DNA from: Persicaria tinctoria
Taxonomy: Eukaryota > Streptophyta > Magnoliopsida > Caryophyllales > Polygonaceae
Assembly (NCBI GenBank): GCA_037127255.1
Contig: JBANSL010000020.1
Span: 58,663,598-58,727,597 of the forward strand
Length of the DNA stretch: 64,000 bases
Direction of reading: 5' to 3'
Part shown: positions 1 to 11,891 of the stretch, piece by piece
Numbering within the stretch: the stretch's first letter is position 1
How the letters are laid out: the number at the start of each line of letters is the position of its first letter
Notes under the pieces: generated by a model
Databases searched by the model: none
Told to the model about the DNA's origin: nothing
What the model saw: the letters and a program-made list of their open reading frames with translations, nothing else
Made by a program: the position numbers and the translations under genes

Positions 1-300
1 CCCGGCAAAATAAAATAAATTACATAAAGAAACCCTAGAATTCAATATTGAGATTGATTGAATTACAGAAATCGATACAAAGGTTGACCATCGAATTTTT
101 GGCGATTGTCAGTCGCGGAGTCGAAGCTTAAATATGGAAAATTGAGCAGTAATAAAAAGAGGGGAGAGGAGAACTCACCGGAAAGTCGACTGCAGGCGGT
201 GGGTCGCCGGAGGTAAGTGGAGTTGGAGTGTTGATTTGGTTCACCTCCGATTCTCTTCTCTTCTATTTCTGGTGAGAATTACCCAACCCTGGGCTTTTGA
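1..300 (-). other. Possible non-coding first exon of a leftward gene
   Basis: Read on the minus strand, a GC-richer stretch (about 179-260) ends in a good donor-like signal, GTGAGT at 178-173, followed by AT-rich, intron-like sequence running to the window edge. This looks like a 5' UTR exon and the start of a 5' UTR intron of a gene lying to the left. No coding sequence is visible, so this is inference only. Confidence 0.3.
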
Positions 301-378
301 AGTACTTTTAATTTTTAAGTTTAAATTTTAATTTCACCATTAAACCAGTTAAAATGTTACTGTGTTTTATTTTTTAAA

Positions 379-1784
379 GGGAAATTCCGTTTGGTACCCC
401 TGAGGTTTTGACAATTCCGTTTGGTGCCCTAAGGTTTTATTTTGTCCGGATGGTGCCCCTGAGGTTTGTCAAAAGTCCGCCTCATGCCCAAAACTCATAT
501 TTTCACTTTTTTAAATCAATAAAATGGCCCATTATTTTTCCTTATTTCACAAGACCCCATTTATTTTTAACAATAAATAAAATTACCTATTATTTAACTA
601 AATCCAACATAAAAATGAAAAAAACACCTTTTATATATTTTTTCAATAAAAGCACACATAATTTCCAAAATTTTAGTAAAAACTCACCCATTGTTACAAA
701 ATTTTTTAGAAGAAAATCAACCTTTATTTTTAACATTACACAAAAGATTCATTATTTTTAATATTTTGCAAAAAAAAAATCTCATTATTTGTCAAACATT
801 GTACATACATAACATACCACCCCTTATTTATAAAAAAAATTGCATCAATCCATCCTCACATTTTGTGAAAAAAAATATTGACCTATAAATTACAAAAAGG
901 AAAAAATCATAAAACCATACTTTGGATAAAGAAAAATCTCCTTTATTCTAATTGAGTATTAGGTAAAAAAAAAATCCACCCTCTTATTCATCAATCCACC
1001 CTTTATTTTTTACATTTCTTTTTTCCCATAAAATTCTAATAGAGTATTGGGTTAGATTGATAAATTAGGATGGTTCATGCTGGGTCAACTCGATCCGATC
1101 CGACATTTTCAGTTCAGGTGAAACCCAAAGACCCGATTTTAAAAGAAAATGATAATTATAATGTATTTCTTTCTTATACAATGAACTATTGTGGCTAAAT
1201 ATTAAATTGAAAAAAAAAATTCCGGGTTTACGGATTAAACCGAAAAAAAATATACTACCAAAATATTGAGCCACCATATGATCAACCGCATTTACAATTG
1301 TTAAAATTTAGTGAATTGTAGGTTAAATATTATTTTAGAAAATAATAGGTGTTAAATATTGTTTTGGAAAATAACGAGTGTTTTTATTTTATTTTTTCAA
1401 AGTATGGAAACTAATATGTCTTTTGTATAATTTTAAAAACCGTAATGATTTTGTTTTAAAAATTTTGGAAGAAGGGTGATTTTGTGATAAAAGTTTTGGA
1501 AATAATATGTGATTTTGTTAAATTTTAGAAATAAAGGTGTTTTTTCAATTTTATCTTGAATTTAGATAAATAATATGTAATTTTGTTCATTGTTAAAAAT
1601 AAAAGAGGTTTTGTGAAATAAGGAAAAATAACGGGCCATTTTATTGATTTAAAAAAGTAAAAATATAAGTTTTGGGCACGAGGCGGACTTTTGACAAAAC
1701 TCAGGGGCACCATCCGGACAAAATAAAACCTTAGGGCACCAAGTGGAATTGTCAAAACCTCAGGGGCACCAAACGGAATTTCCC
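379..1784. mobile_element. Mutator-type (MULE) element with very long terminal inverted repeats
   Basis: The element begins GGGAAATTCCGTTTGG and ends with the complement of the same sequence. The two arms match imperfectly for several hundred bases (about 379-640 against 1784-1525). It is flanked by a perfect 9-bp direct repeat, ttttttaaa, at 370-378 and 1785-1793. A 9-bp target duplication with long arms is the mark of Mutator-like elements. The interior is AT-rich with no transposase ORF, so the copy is non-autonomous. The ORFs in the arms mirror each other and are not genes. Confidence 0.75.
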
Positions 1785-2020
1785 TTTTTTAAAATAGTAA
1801 ACTAGATTGAAAAATGGAAAATAGGTGAAATATCCGTTGAAAATCCAAATTAAAAAATTAATTAAATTACAATCTATTTAAATTTTATAATATTAAAATG
1901 AAAGTTACGAAAGCTTTTGATTTTTCATATGGATTTCAAATTCTTCATTGGAAACAACGCAGCAATAAATCCAAAGCTAAGTTAGTCTTCTGTCGGTGAT
2001 CTTTTTTGGTATTATCAAAA

Positions 2021-2597
2021 TTAGCATATCTTCAGGTCAATTTCGATTCTCAGTAGAGATACCACACTCCACATCATCAAAACACACGACTTAAATTGGA
2101 ACAAATCTTCTAATTTTGAGGGTGAACTCGGGGTTGACCCCGACATGCATTCACAAACCAAGCCTGATAGAAGATGGAAAACGCAGCGCACAAACATTAC
2201 ACGGCATAAGCCACCCAGAGGAACTCTTAAATTAAATTTCGACGATTCTTCCCTCATAAACATGGTTAGCACAGCTGGAACTATTCTCCGCGATTGGGAA
2301 GGTCGGTCACTCAGCATAGGATATAAAAAACTCGGTAATCAAAGTCCATTAAAAGTTAAAGCTCTTGCTTTAAAACTTGTGGTACAGAACGCAATAAATT
2401 TACAAATTACCAAACTTTTAATCGAGGGGACTCTAGAATAATTATTGACCATCTCAACAGAAAAAACAAAATATTCATGGGAAATCGAACTTATTTTGTT
2501 AGATATTACAACTATGTTAACAAATATGGAAAGGGTTTCTTTCCTCCATGTACCCCGAATAGGCAATATAGTGACCAATAAGGTTGCACATCTTTGT
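2021..2597 (+). pseudogene. Relic of a LINE RNase H region
   Basis: An open stretch at about 2145-2440 reads as the RNase H-like (RVT_3) tail of a plant L1-type LINE. It shows a GTLKLNFD-like start where KLNTDG is usual, an AGTILRD segment, an LKVKALALK segment where an EAELWAL-like block is usual, and a final LLIEG. The catalytic acidic residues are mostly lost. The relic resumes after a later insertion, at 4950-4990, because the flanking 16 bases are duplicated on both sides of that insertion. It is decayed and non-functional. Confidence 0.55.
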
Positions 2598-4933
2598 TTG
2601 TTTTTTTTTTTGATAAGGAAATAATTCGAGGCCGGACAGACCCGGACCTCGAGAGGCTGACAAAGTCGGCAGACGGCAAGCCGTCTAAACATACAACATA
2701 GTAAAGGAAATACAACATAAAACAACTACCTAATACAACAAAAGAAACTACAAGAAACAAACCCGAAAAACCCCAAACCCTAAGCGAACAAACGGACACA
2801 GCAAAGAGAAGATGGAGACCCGACGTGGTGAAGTGGATAGCGAGCGCATGGGACAGCACAGCTAGACCTGAGCAACCATGGGCCAACCCGCCCGGCCCGC
2901 CCAACCCGCTCGGCAAAATATGCGGGCTTGGGCAGAGCAGTTGGCCCAAGCGGGCCGACGGGCCCGGCCCGGTAGGCCCAGCGGGCCGGGCTTGGGCAGA
3001 GGGTGAAGCCCAAGCGGGCCGACGAGCCCGGCCCGGTTTTATAATAATATTATATATAATTATAATTATATAAATTATATAGAGTATTGTAAAAATATAT
3101 ACATAATTTTAATAATTTAGAACTATATTACCGGTGTCATACTACTATACTAGTGCTCAGTGCTAACTATTCCCAATCATAAACGCTCTCATCTTCAAAA
3201 TCAAATCCAATTATGAAATAAAAACCCTAAATGCTCTCTCTCGCATAGCCCGAGTGCCGCTTGAAAGTATTGGTACAAGTATTGGTACACTATAACATTG
3301 ATTTGCATTTGTTAGTAAGCTAATATTGTCCAGATTTGCCTCGCATTTCAAAGTATTTATACAATGTTGTAATTTGCCACTTTTTTTAGTTCGATTTCAA
3401 ACAGAAAACGAATTTGAAATGCTAGGCCCGCTTGGCCCGGTGGGCGGCCCGGCCCGGCAAAGAGGGCGGGCTTGGGCAAGGGACTAGGCCCAAATACCGG
3501 GCCTGGCCCAAGCCCGGCCCGGTGCAATGGGCTGAAATTTTGGCCGAGGCCCGGCCCAAGCCCGCCCGGCCCATGCTCAGGTCTAAGCACAGCTGACACG
3601 ATGTCTCGCCGCCGGAAAGACGGAAAGCAACAATCCACGTAGGGCAAAGACGACACCTGGGGAAGTGTGGATCACACGACGTTCCCTTCACCTAGATGAA
3701 GGATCTTCGGAGACCACGAACACCACCAACACGATCATTACGATCAACCAGGGCCGCAGAACTGCTCCTTAACCGAAACTAACCACGAACCAACAAGCAG
3801 AACTCCAACCAACTCAACAAATGAAGCACGACCGCGAGAGGGCAAAGAGCGCAAGAGTAATCCGGATTACATAATACACGTTGATATTCTACAATTTAAT
3901 CGGGAATAGTCCAGTATTAAAAAGTTATATGTAATATTATACATTAAAAAACTATCCACCAATATTTATTGTCCCATAGGGGCAAACACGGGCCCTTGGG
4001 CCCAAAGCATGAAAATGGGCCGAAAAATCCAAAGCAACCCCTTCTTGCCGGGCAAGGAAGAAACGTACGGCAAATTCAGATCGGCGTCGGAGCCACTGCT
4101 AAGGCAGAGGGGAAGGCACTCCGGCAACCGACGGCGACAAACCGAAGAAGATCGGCTCTCCCCAATGGAGAACTTGCACACCCGCAACCACACCCCGCGA
4201 GCCAAGTCGACGAAGCGAGACGACGGGGGGAGGAGAAAACCAGACCTAAGGGCAGCGCAAGGCCATCGGGGTCCGACGAAACCGAAACCCGATCACCAGA
4301 AGGGAGCCCAAGGGTCGCCCTCAGCGGCGGCGCCGACGTGGTTTAGGCCGGCCAAGCTGGCAATTTTGGTAGGAGAGCCGAAGAACCATACGAGCCAACG
4401 CACCCCGGTTTGAGATCTGGGATGATAGTGCATAAAATTGGGCAAGGCAAGTGCAGAAACAGGGAGAAACAACCCGAATCAACAAAAGCCCCACACCAAT
4501 TTGACATTTTAATAAATTCCGACCGAAGCAAATCGGAAATAGAGTTTCGCAGTACACTGATTTCGCCTGAAAAAGAGGTATGGTGGCGCCACGGTGGGAC
4601 GGGGCGACCGGGGAGGCGGGTTGAGACGACCGGAGCCGGGGTTAAACAGCCGGAGCCGGATCGGACTCCCACTCCCAAAAGACCCACAAAGGTTCTTCAT
4701 CGGAGAGGAGAGCCGAGCCAAAGGTGTGGTGACTCCTTGAGTCGCGGAGAAGGCCGGAGCCCGAGTAGAGGTGGCCGAAGCCGAGGCAGGACGGCCGAAG
4801 CCAGATTAGGGCTCCCGAAGGAGATTTAGGGCTCCCGAAGGAGATGTAGGTTCCCGAGTCCCGACCGAGGCCGGCGAGCGTTTTTGGAGAAACTCTCAAA
4901 GAGAGCGTTTTTGTGGCATTGTTAATTGGTTGT
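2598..4933 (-). mobile_element. LINE-type insertion nested in an older LINE relic
   Basis: The insertion is bounded by a 16-bp direct repeat, ggttgcacatctttgt, at 2582-2597 and 4934-4949. Its left end is a run of T (about 2602-2611), which is the poly(A) tail of an element lying on the minus strand. The 3' end next to that tail (aaggaaataattcgaggcc) recurs near 41112-41200, so it belongs to a repeat family. No endonuclease or reverse transcriptase ORF is present; the GC-rich right half (about 3970-4930) looks like LINE 5' region. A hAT element (2863-3585) inserted into it later. It is probably a defective, retrotransposed LINE derivative. Confidence 0.6.
2863..3585. mobile_element. Non-autonomous hAT element, TAGACCTGAGCA family
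   Basis: The ends are perfect 12-bp inverted repeats, TAGACCTGAGCA and TGCTCAGGTCTA. They are flanked by the 8-bp direct repeat agcacagc at 2855-2862 and 3586-3593, the target size of the hAT superfamily. Both subterminal regions carry dense GCCCGGCCC-type motifs, typical of subterminal transposase-binding arrays. The centre is AT-rich with no transposase. Confidence 0.8.
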
Positions 4934-5040
4934 GGTTGCACATCTTTGTCACTCTGTTTGAGTACTAATATTAAGAATAAGAATAATCATAGTCTTTTTT
5001 TTTTATCAGAAAGGCGGGCTAGAGCCCGGGACCAACTTTA

Positions 5041-8000
5041 TTAAATAATATTGGAAATGTCTACAGGAGAACTAGCAGAAGTTAAATTAGGAAGTAAAGA
5101 AGGTAAATTAGGATGTAAAGAAATAAGACAATCAGGAGGTTCTCCAAATTCCGAGTAGCCCTGCTCAATCGACAGGGCCCATTGAGCTAGTCGGTCCGCC
5201 ATCACATTGGCCTCCCGGCGAACATAGCAGATCTTCACTTCCCAGTCACTTCCCTGGATGAGACGTCGGCCCTCTTCAATTAGGAAGTAATCCGGATGTA
5301 TGGGGGTTGTTGTTGCATTCAGGAGTTGGCACGCTACCTCCGAATCGGATTTGACAATCAATCTGGTTATTCCTAACGTCTGTCCCAGCTTCAGGCCGTG
5401 TAGAATAGCGAGGAATTCCGCCCGTAGGGCTGTGCAGATTCCACAAGTGAAAGTGAACGCCTTCAGGAAATCACCTGTATCGCTTCGGAAGACTCCTCCG
5501 CCACCCGCCGGACCTGGGTTCCCTTTCGACGCCCCGTCTGTATTGAGTTTAACCCACTCGACTGGGGGGGGGGGAGTCCAGGTCGAAAGTGCCCCTTTCT
5601 GCTTGATCGGCGTTCTGGAAGGTAGCGAGGTTCGATGCTTTGTTGTGGAGTATTCTCTTGTCAAGGAGATCGCTCTGCTCGCCAACCCCTTATGATCTTG
5701 AACCCCTTCATGGACGAGACGATTCATGCATTTCCATGTGTACCATAGCATATTGGCGAATATCGCAGCCCACTCATCTTCCTTTTTGACATTTTCAAAA
5801 ACCCAAGCCTTAATCTCAGTAGTGGAGAAGAAATTGTGCCTGTTTGCGTTCCTCAGAAGCCAGCTCCACTCGGATTTGATTGAAGGGCAGTCACGCAGCA
5901 GATGGAGGCTTGTCTCGGCGGCCGAGCACCTAGGGCAAGCCGACAAGTTGGAGAGGTGTCGCCGGACCTTGTTGTGATTCGACAAGAAAGCGTCATGGGC
6001 CACTAAATAGACGAACGATCTAGCACGCTGCTGCACTGGAGTCTTCCATAAGTGGTTCCAGTTTCTATCATATCGGTTTCTTGGGTATGATCCTCTCAGA
6101 CATTGAAGGGCAGACTTGGTTGAGAAAACACCCGACTGGCTCGGGCCCCAGAAGAGTCTGTCCCGCGCCAAGGCATCCCCCGAAATCTGTATCGATTGGA
6201 GCTTCAACCTCACCTCCGGTGGGAGATATTAGGTTATCACCGGCCAGTTCCAGGAGTTATGTTGCCACAACTCAGCAACGGTGGCTCCGCTCAGCTCTTT
6301 CGGAACAGCTTTCGTGGAGACATCAATGAGCGGCGACTCTCCTAGCCACGGGTGTAGCCAGAAAAGGGTGGAGTTGCCATTGCCGATCGCAGATCTGAGA
6401 TTCGGCGTGAGGAGCTGAGCTCCGTGTACAATGCTTCTCCACGTACGCGACGCCGCCGCCTTCTTCTCGAACATGTCGACATCACAGCGGCCATGGCAGT
6501 ACTTAGCCCTGACTATGCGGCTCCAAAGGGCATCCGGATTCTAGAGAAGTCGCCACCCTAACTTCGCCAGTGTCGCCTGATTTGTTTCTTTTATTGGCCT
6601 GACGCCCAATCCCCCTTCTGATGGGTTGCTTGGAACCACATCCCAATTGAGGAGGTGGATTCTCTTGCTTTCGGTAGTCGAGCCCCAAATAAAGCCTCAA
6701 ACTTTGCGATCGATTGAGTCACATACATTCTTCGGCACAAAACTCGACTGCATAACATATAGCGGAAGGCTTGTGAGGACTGATTTCGCCAAAGTGACAC
6801 GACCGACAAAGGATAGAGTTCGAGCTTGCCAGCTTCTCGGCCGTGAGGTGACTTTGTCTACAAGGTAACTATATCTGTCTCTCGTCATCCTTCCACAAGA
6901 AGTCGATACCCCGAGGTAGTTTCCGAAGTCCTGCGAGACCGGAATTCCGAGAGTCTGGCTGATCTTTCCCTTCATATCCATGGCGACATTCCTAGAGAAA
7001 AGGATACTACTCTTATTGTAATTCACCTTCTCCCCCGACATCTCGCATAAGGTCTCAAGGCAGGCCTTAATCGTGTCACCTTGATCCTCTGTTGCTTTAG
7101 CCAATAGGACCAAGTCGTCAGCGAAGAAGATGTGCGAGAGGGGGATCCCACCCACTTAAACCGGCTTCCAGAGCCCATTTCTGACCGCTTCGTCGATGAT
7201 GTGAGACAAGCGTTCCATACATATCACGAAGAGGTAAGGTGAGAGCGGGTCGCCCTGGCGGATGCCCCGTGAAGGCACGAACGAGCATGTCTTCTCACCG
7301 TTCCATAGCAGTTCAAATTTCCTGAGAGGTTGACATTTCATGATCACTTCAATTAGCCTTGCAGGGAGGTGTATTGCCTCCAAAACCCCGCGTAGAAACT
7401 CCCATCGAATTCTGTCATATGCCTTCTCCAAATCAATTTTGATCATCATCCATTTTCTCCGGCGCCTCTCAGACATCGAATGGAGAACTTCTTGTATCAC
7501 CACGACATTGTCGATTATCTGTCTTTCCGGTATAAAGCTCGCTTGCATCGGGGAGACAAGATCCGGGAGGATTGGTTTCAGCCGATTAGCAATGGCCTTG
7601 GTAGCTACTTTAAAGATGACATTGAGGAGTGATATAGGCCTGAATTGAGCCGGCTGCACAGGGGATAGAATCTTAGGTATAAGAACCATCAAAGCGTCGC
7701 CGATGCCGTCTGGGAAGGAAGCGTCATTCAACATATTAAGAACTGTGGATGTGAACTGAGGACCGATGATGTCCCAATTTCGTTGATAAAAGATAGCCGG
7801 AAAACCATCGGGTCCTGGCGCCTTATAAGGACCCATTTGTTTCAAGGTATCCCACACCTCCTTCCCCGTGAAAGGCAACGAGAGAGATTCAAGCTGATCT
7901 CTGTGAATCGGCGGGAAAGACACGGTGCCCGTGTAGTTCAAGTTCTGCGCCATGGCCTCAGCAGTATACAAACTCCGAAAAAACCTTAGCACCATCCTCT

Positions 8001-9162
8001 GTATTACTCTCGGCTCTGTCACCCAATCGCCATTAGCATCCAGCAGAGCCGAGGTTCGATTCGCTCGCCTTCTAATGATCGTAGAGAGGTGGTAGAACCT
8101 TGTGTTATGATCTCCATCTATAAGAAAGGAAGCTCTTGATTTCTGAAACCAAAGAGCCTGCTCTTGGGCAAGAACAACTTGTAGTTCTCTATTCACTTCT
8201 CTTTCTATCCTTAGATAGTGAGACAAGACCCTCTCCGCGAGCTTCTTTTTTATTCCCTTCAGTCTATTCCACAACGTTCTCTTCCTTGTAAATATGTTGT
8301 CGTAGACCTCTCGATTCCAAGAGCAAAGATCATCGGCAAGGCTCACCAGCGCCTCACATGCTCCCACATCTCTTTGCCATTGGCCTTGGATAAATTCCCG
8401 AAAATCTTCATGAAGCATCCATGCTGCTTGAAATCGGAACGGCCTATCTCTTTCGAGATCCGGCCTATGCTGCTCCAGACGGATCAACAAAGGTAGGTGG
8501 TCCGAGTGAGGAGCCGATAGGTGGGTAACACTCGCCTCCGGGAATCGCAGCTTCCACTCTGAACAACACATGGCTCTGTCTAGCCTGGCTGATTTGTGTG
8601 TTTCGAAGGTTCGACCATGAGACCATGTGAAGGGGATCCCATTGAAACCCAAGTCGATAAGTTGGAGGTCCTCAATATGCTGCTTGAACCGAGAAGCCTC
8701 CCTATTCGACCCTACCGATGAGCCTGAGCGCTCATGAGGCCCAGTTGTCACGTTGAAGTCTCCAGCTAAAAGCCAAGGCTTGTTATTGGATTGTGCGAAC
8801 TCCTCCAACGATTGCCAAAGGTCAAGCCTTCTGGCCGCTATCGGAGAAGCGTAGATAGCCGACAGAATCCATGGCTCCTCTCCCAGCCTCTCCACTTCGA
8901 CAGTAATATGATGTTGTTGCATCCGTTTAACCCTGACCGTGACCTCAGACATCCTCCAGAGAAGCCAAATTCCGCCCGAAAACCCCTCGGCCTCTACCCT
9001 CCTTATTCCGTCGAATCCAATCCGAGCAACAACCCTGTCTGCAGAGTCCCCACTGATTCGGGGTTCCACCAGAGCAATCACTCGCAGGTTGTGGAACCGA
9101 ATAAGCTCCCTCAGAGCGGTGAGAAATTGGTCGCTTGCCGCCCCACGAACGTTCCAATTCAA
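5041..9162 (-). pseudogene. LINE ORF2: endonuclease, reverse transcriptase, RNase H
   Basis: One reading frame runs the full length but is interrupted by stops at 7156-7158 (TAA), 6697-6699 (TGA), 6541-6543 (TAG) and 6229-6231 (TAA). The order is: an apurinic-type endonuclease (NWNVRG start, GDFNV, SDHLPLL); a reverse transcriptase with QFRPISLLN, KIDLEKAYDR and GIRQGDPLSPYLF before the first stop and FFADDLVLL after it; a zinc-binding region with CPRC near 5940; and an RNase H domain (KLNTDGASKGN, RAEFLAIL, VKSDSE, ANVMADRLAQ). In life it would nick the target and copy its own RNA there. There are no frameshifts in about 4.1 kb, so the decay is by point nonsense only. No ATG is seen at the start of the frame. 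Confidence 0.88.
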
Positions 9163-9626
9163 ACTAAAAGGTTTAAGTTATTCATAGGAAACATTAGATT
9201 GTTGATGTTCCTTAGGACTGCTTGATAACTGTTGGGTCTGATTGACAACCACCCGACCACTGCACTTGCAAACCGATCAAGCGCGTTGTTTATCTTCTTG
9301 GGTAAGAACACCCGACATAGGATTAGCATTGTTTCCGTTACCATTGGAAGGAATTCGAAAACCATCTTGTTTGAGATTTGAGGAAATATCGCCTGAAACG
9401 GTCCCGTCTGGCGGTCGGATAGTAGAAAACTGATTGAACTGTCCACATGCATCACTACAACTCTTGGCGCCGGCTGCATCACTCGACCCGGAATTGGAGA
9501 GCTTCCGGGGACTTGACTGTTGTTTCTGTCGGCGCTCTTGGTTGAAAGTTTGGTTTTTTGTGGGGCTTTTTTCATGGGAGGGAGGTTTAGATTGGTTGGA
9601 CTTGTGGGCGGTCTTTGGGTTGGTCG

Positions 9627-11444
9627 TTATTGTGTACTTTGTCTTGTCGTTTTTTTGGCTTGGCTTGGGTACGGTTGACGGCTGCGGTTTTGATTGTGAT
9701 ATCTTTTGTTGGGAAAGCTAAAAGATTTGGTTTCATTCGAGCCTTTGAATTGGGGAGTGGAAGCACCGTCTTTTTTGAAATTATCTTTTTTGGGGTTAGA
9801 ATCTTCGGGCGTGATCTTATCCGTGATCGGGGGTACCAGATCCTCCTTTTCTCTCTGATCCTTCACAGTTTCCTCTTCAGTTGATAGCACATCAAATCTA
9901 GAGGATATCGTGATCCTCGCTTCTCCGGGATTCTCGGGTGGACCGTTGGCCTGCGGCCTCTGAGCTTGCTCGATGTGCTCCGTGTCTGTTTCCGGCGCCG
10001 GAGTTACGATCCCGAGCTTCTCCACAGTTACATCTTTCCCGCTTGACTGTGCTGAGGGTTTTCGTTTGGTCTGTTTCTTTACCCGCATCCATCCCCCATG
10101 GTTGGAGGTTTCAATTTGCAAGATCCCCTCCATAGCCTTGGTTTGGACCTGGGCAGGGATTTCCTCTTCTTCTCTGTCCTTGCCACACGTTTGACTGCTA
10201 TGGCCGACCTTCCCACAATCGAAGCAGAGCATCCGGAGCCCTTCGTACTGGATAGGCCAGATTTTGCCATCCAATTTGAACTTTGACAGGAGATGTTTGG
10301 TGAGATCAATCTCCACACTTAGTCTTGCAAACCGTCCTCTATCTGCCGAGGTTGTGGTACTATCAATACGAAGGACCCGCCCAATCTTATTCCCGATCAT
10401 GGTGAGGAATCGGGATTGAATCTCGGCACCCATTGGCGGATCGGCAGGTAGTTATCTCCAATCATCCAAGGGCCCTCCATTACTACATGATTGTAGTCGG
10501 CCTGATTGGAAAATCGAGCAATGTAGTAGTCGTTTCCGAGATCAATCAGCGAGAATGGAGCACTCAGGGCCCATTTCTGTGAGAGGCGGCGGTGCAGTTG
10601 CATATAACCAGGGGCGGAGCCAGGAATATTCCCAGGGGGCTCAATTTTTTTTTTTTACAATAGATGCTTCTTAGATCGTGACAGAAGGCACCGGTGGAGG
10701 CATTGATCCACTTGAAAAAGTTCATGACAGAAGTTCAAAAAAAAATTGGAGATGTATTAGAATTAGGAATAGGTGAAGGCATTGATTCACTTGAAGACAC
10801 ACCATTTGCAATTGATGCTTCTTAGATCGTGTAATAAACTTATCCATAATCCTAAAAATAAAAGAGCACAAAGCACAATTCAAAAATCTCAAATTGAAAA
10901 AATTGCAATTCTAAATCACAAATTCTAAGCCAACTACAGTTAGACCAAAATCCCAAATTCAAAAACCAACTACAGTTCTAAACCTTATTCATAAAATTAC
11001 AATTGAAAATGGGGGCTAAGGGGAATCGAACTGCCGACACTGATTTCCTCATACAAGCCCCCACCAGTTGTGCCACAAGACACTTTTGTTTATTAAGCAC
11101 CTCTTATACTATATGTATATAAAAAAATATTTTCCGGGGGGGGGGGGGGGCTCGAGCCACCGCATGCCCCCCTGCATATAACCCGGCCCTTTGTCAAAGA
11201 GTTTGACTATGAGAGTGTTCCTCCATGGCTTCCTGAGAGCTAGTTTTTCAGCCTTGTTCAGTATGATGGACGGACAGTTAGGATCATCATCCTCCGGGAG
11301 GAGGTCATCGTCTGTGCCATAGCCCTGTTCGTCGCTTCGCTCCTCGAATATGGGGTTCATGTACATTATCTCATGCCCATAGCCCATTCTAGACCTCGCC
11401 TGAAATGATGTCTTCGGGTACAGTCCCCCCCACCACACACACAC
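9627..11444 (-). pseudogene. LINE ORF1 (DUF4283 and CCHC zinc knuckle), split by a hAT insertion
   Basis: The N-terminal part (11444-11183) reads as a DUF4283 start, with an acidic run followed by LALRKPWRNTLIVKLF. The frame resumes at 10600 with QLHRRLSQKWALS and continues through DUF4283 (VMEGPWMIGDNYLPIRQW) to a knuckle with the C-X2-C-X4-H-X4-C pattern (CFDCGKVGHSSQTC) and a low-complexity basic tail ending at 9627. Removing the hAT element at 10609-11174 and one target copy restores a continuous frame. The protein would coat LINE RNA. The start codon is uncertain because the first in-frame codons run through a GT-rich repeat. Confidence 0.75.
10609..11174 (-). mobile_element. Non-autonomous hAT element (Tip100-like ends) with a tRNA-like A/B-box module
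   Basis: The ends are CAGGGGCGGAGCCAGG at the left and GCATGCCCCCCTG at the right. The 8-bp direct repeat catataac lies on both sides (10601-10608 and 11175-11182). The CAGGGGCGGAG terminus is, as I recall, that of the Tip100 group of hAT elements. On the minus strand, an A-box-like TGGCACAACTGG (11075-11064) is followed by a B-box-like CAGTTCGATTCC (11033-11022), at the spacing of a tRNA gene. A G run lies near the right end. It is inserted in LINE ORF1. No transposase is encoded. Confidence 0.82.
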
Positions 11445-11891
11445 ACAAATTTTTCTTAATCAAAATAAAAAATATATATAGATTTCAAATTTATGTTTCT
11501 TTCAAAGGGACATTGTTTAAATTTCCGCGAAACTTTGGACACATCCTGAAATTTTGAAAAATTAAAGGGCAGAACACTGTACACCACTCTGAAGTCTGAA
11601 AGGCTCGACATTGCGATTTCTGACCTAAAACCCCCTCATTCGCCTCTCTCCAACCAGCATCGGTGGCGACGACGACGAACTCTACTATACGCGGTGCAAC
11701 ACTTTCGCCTGTCTCTCTCGCTGCCAGGTACCTGTAACTTTTGACCTCGGTTGAGTGCCTACGATTCTATGATTTTACTGATTTATTTCCTAATTCTCAA
11801 TTTCATCGATTATCGACTGGGGTTTTGATGTTGGGTCTGTCAAGCCCTTTTGCAGCTTCGAGTGCGGAATAGACAGAAGAATTTGGGGCAA

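Larger units (their letters stand above)
4995..11444 (-). mobile_element. L1-type LINE retrotransposon, degenerate
   Basis: A long non-LTR element lies on the minus strand, with its A-tail at 4995-5004 (T run on the plus strand). From 5' to 3' it holds ORF1 (DUF4283 domain plus CCHC knuckle) and ORF2 (endonuclease, reverse transcriptase, zinc-binding region, RNase H). ORF1 is split by a hAT element and ORF2 has four in-frame stops, so it is not autonomous. The true 5' end is not resolved, and I could not find a target duplication matching the sequence left of the A-tail. Confidence 0.85.

Noticed and set aside
408..1755. Matching ORFs on opposite strands starting MTIPFGALRFYF and MTIPLGALRFYF
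   Set aside because: They are the two arms of an inverted-repeat element, so the similarity is structural.
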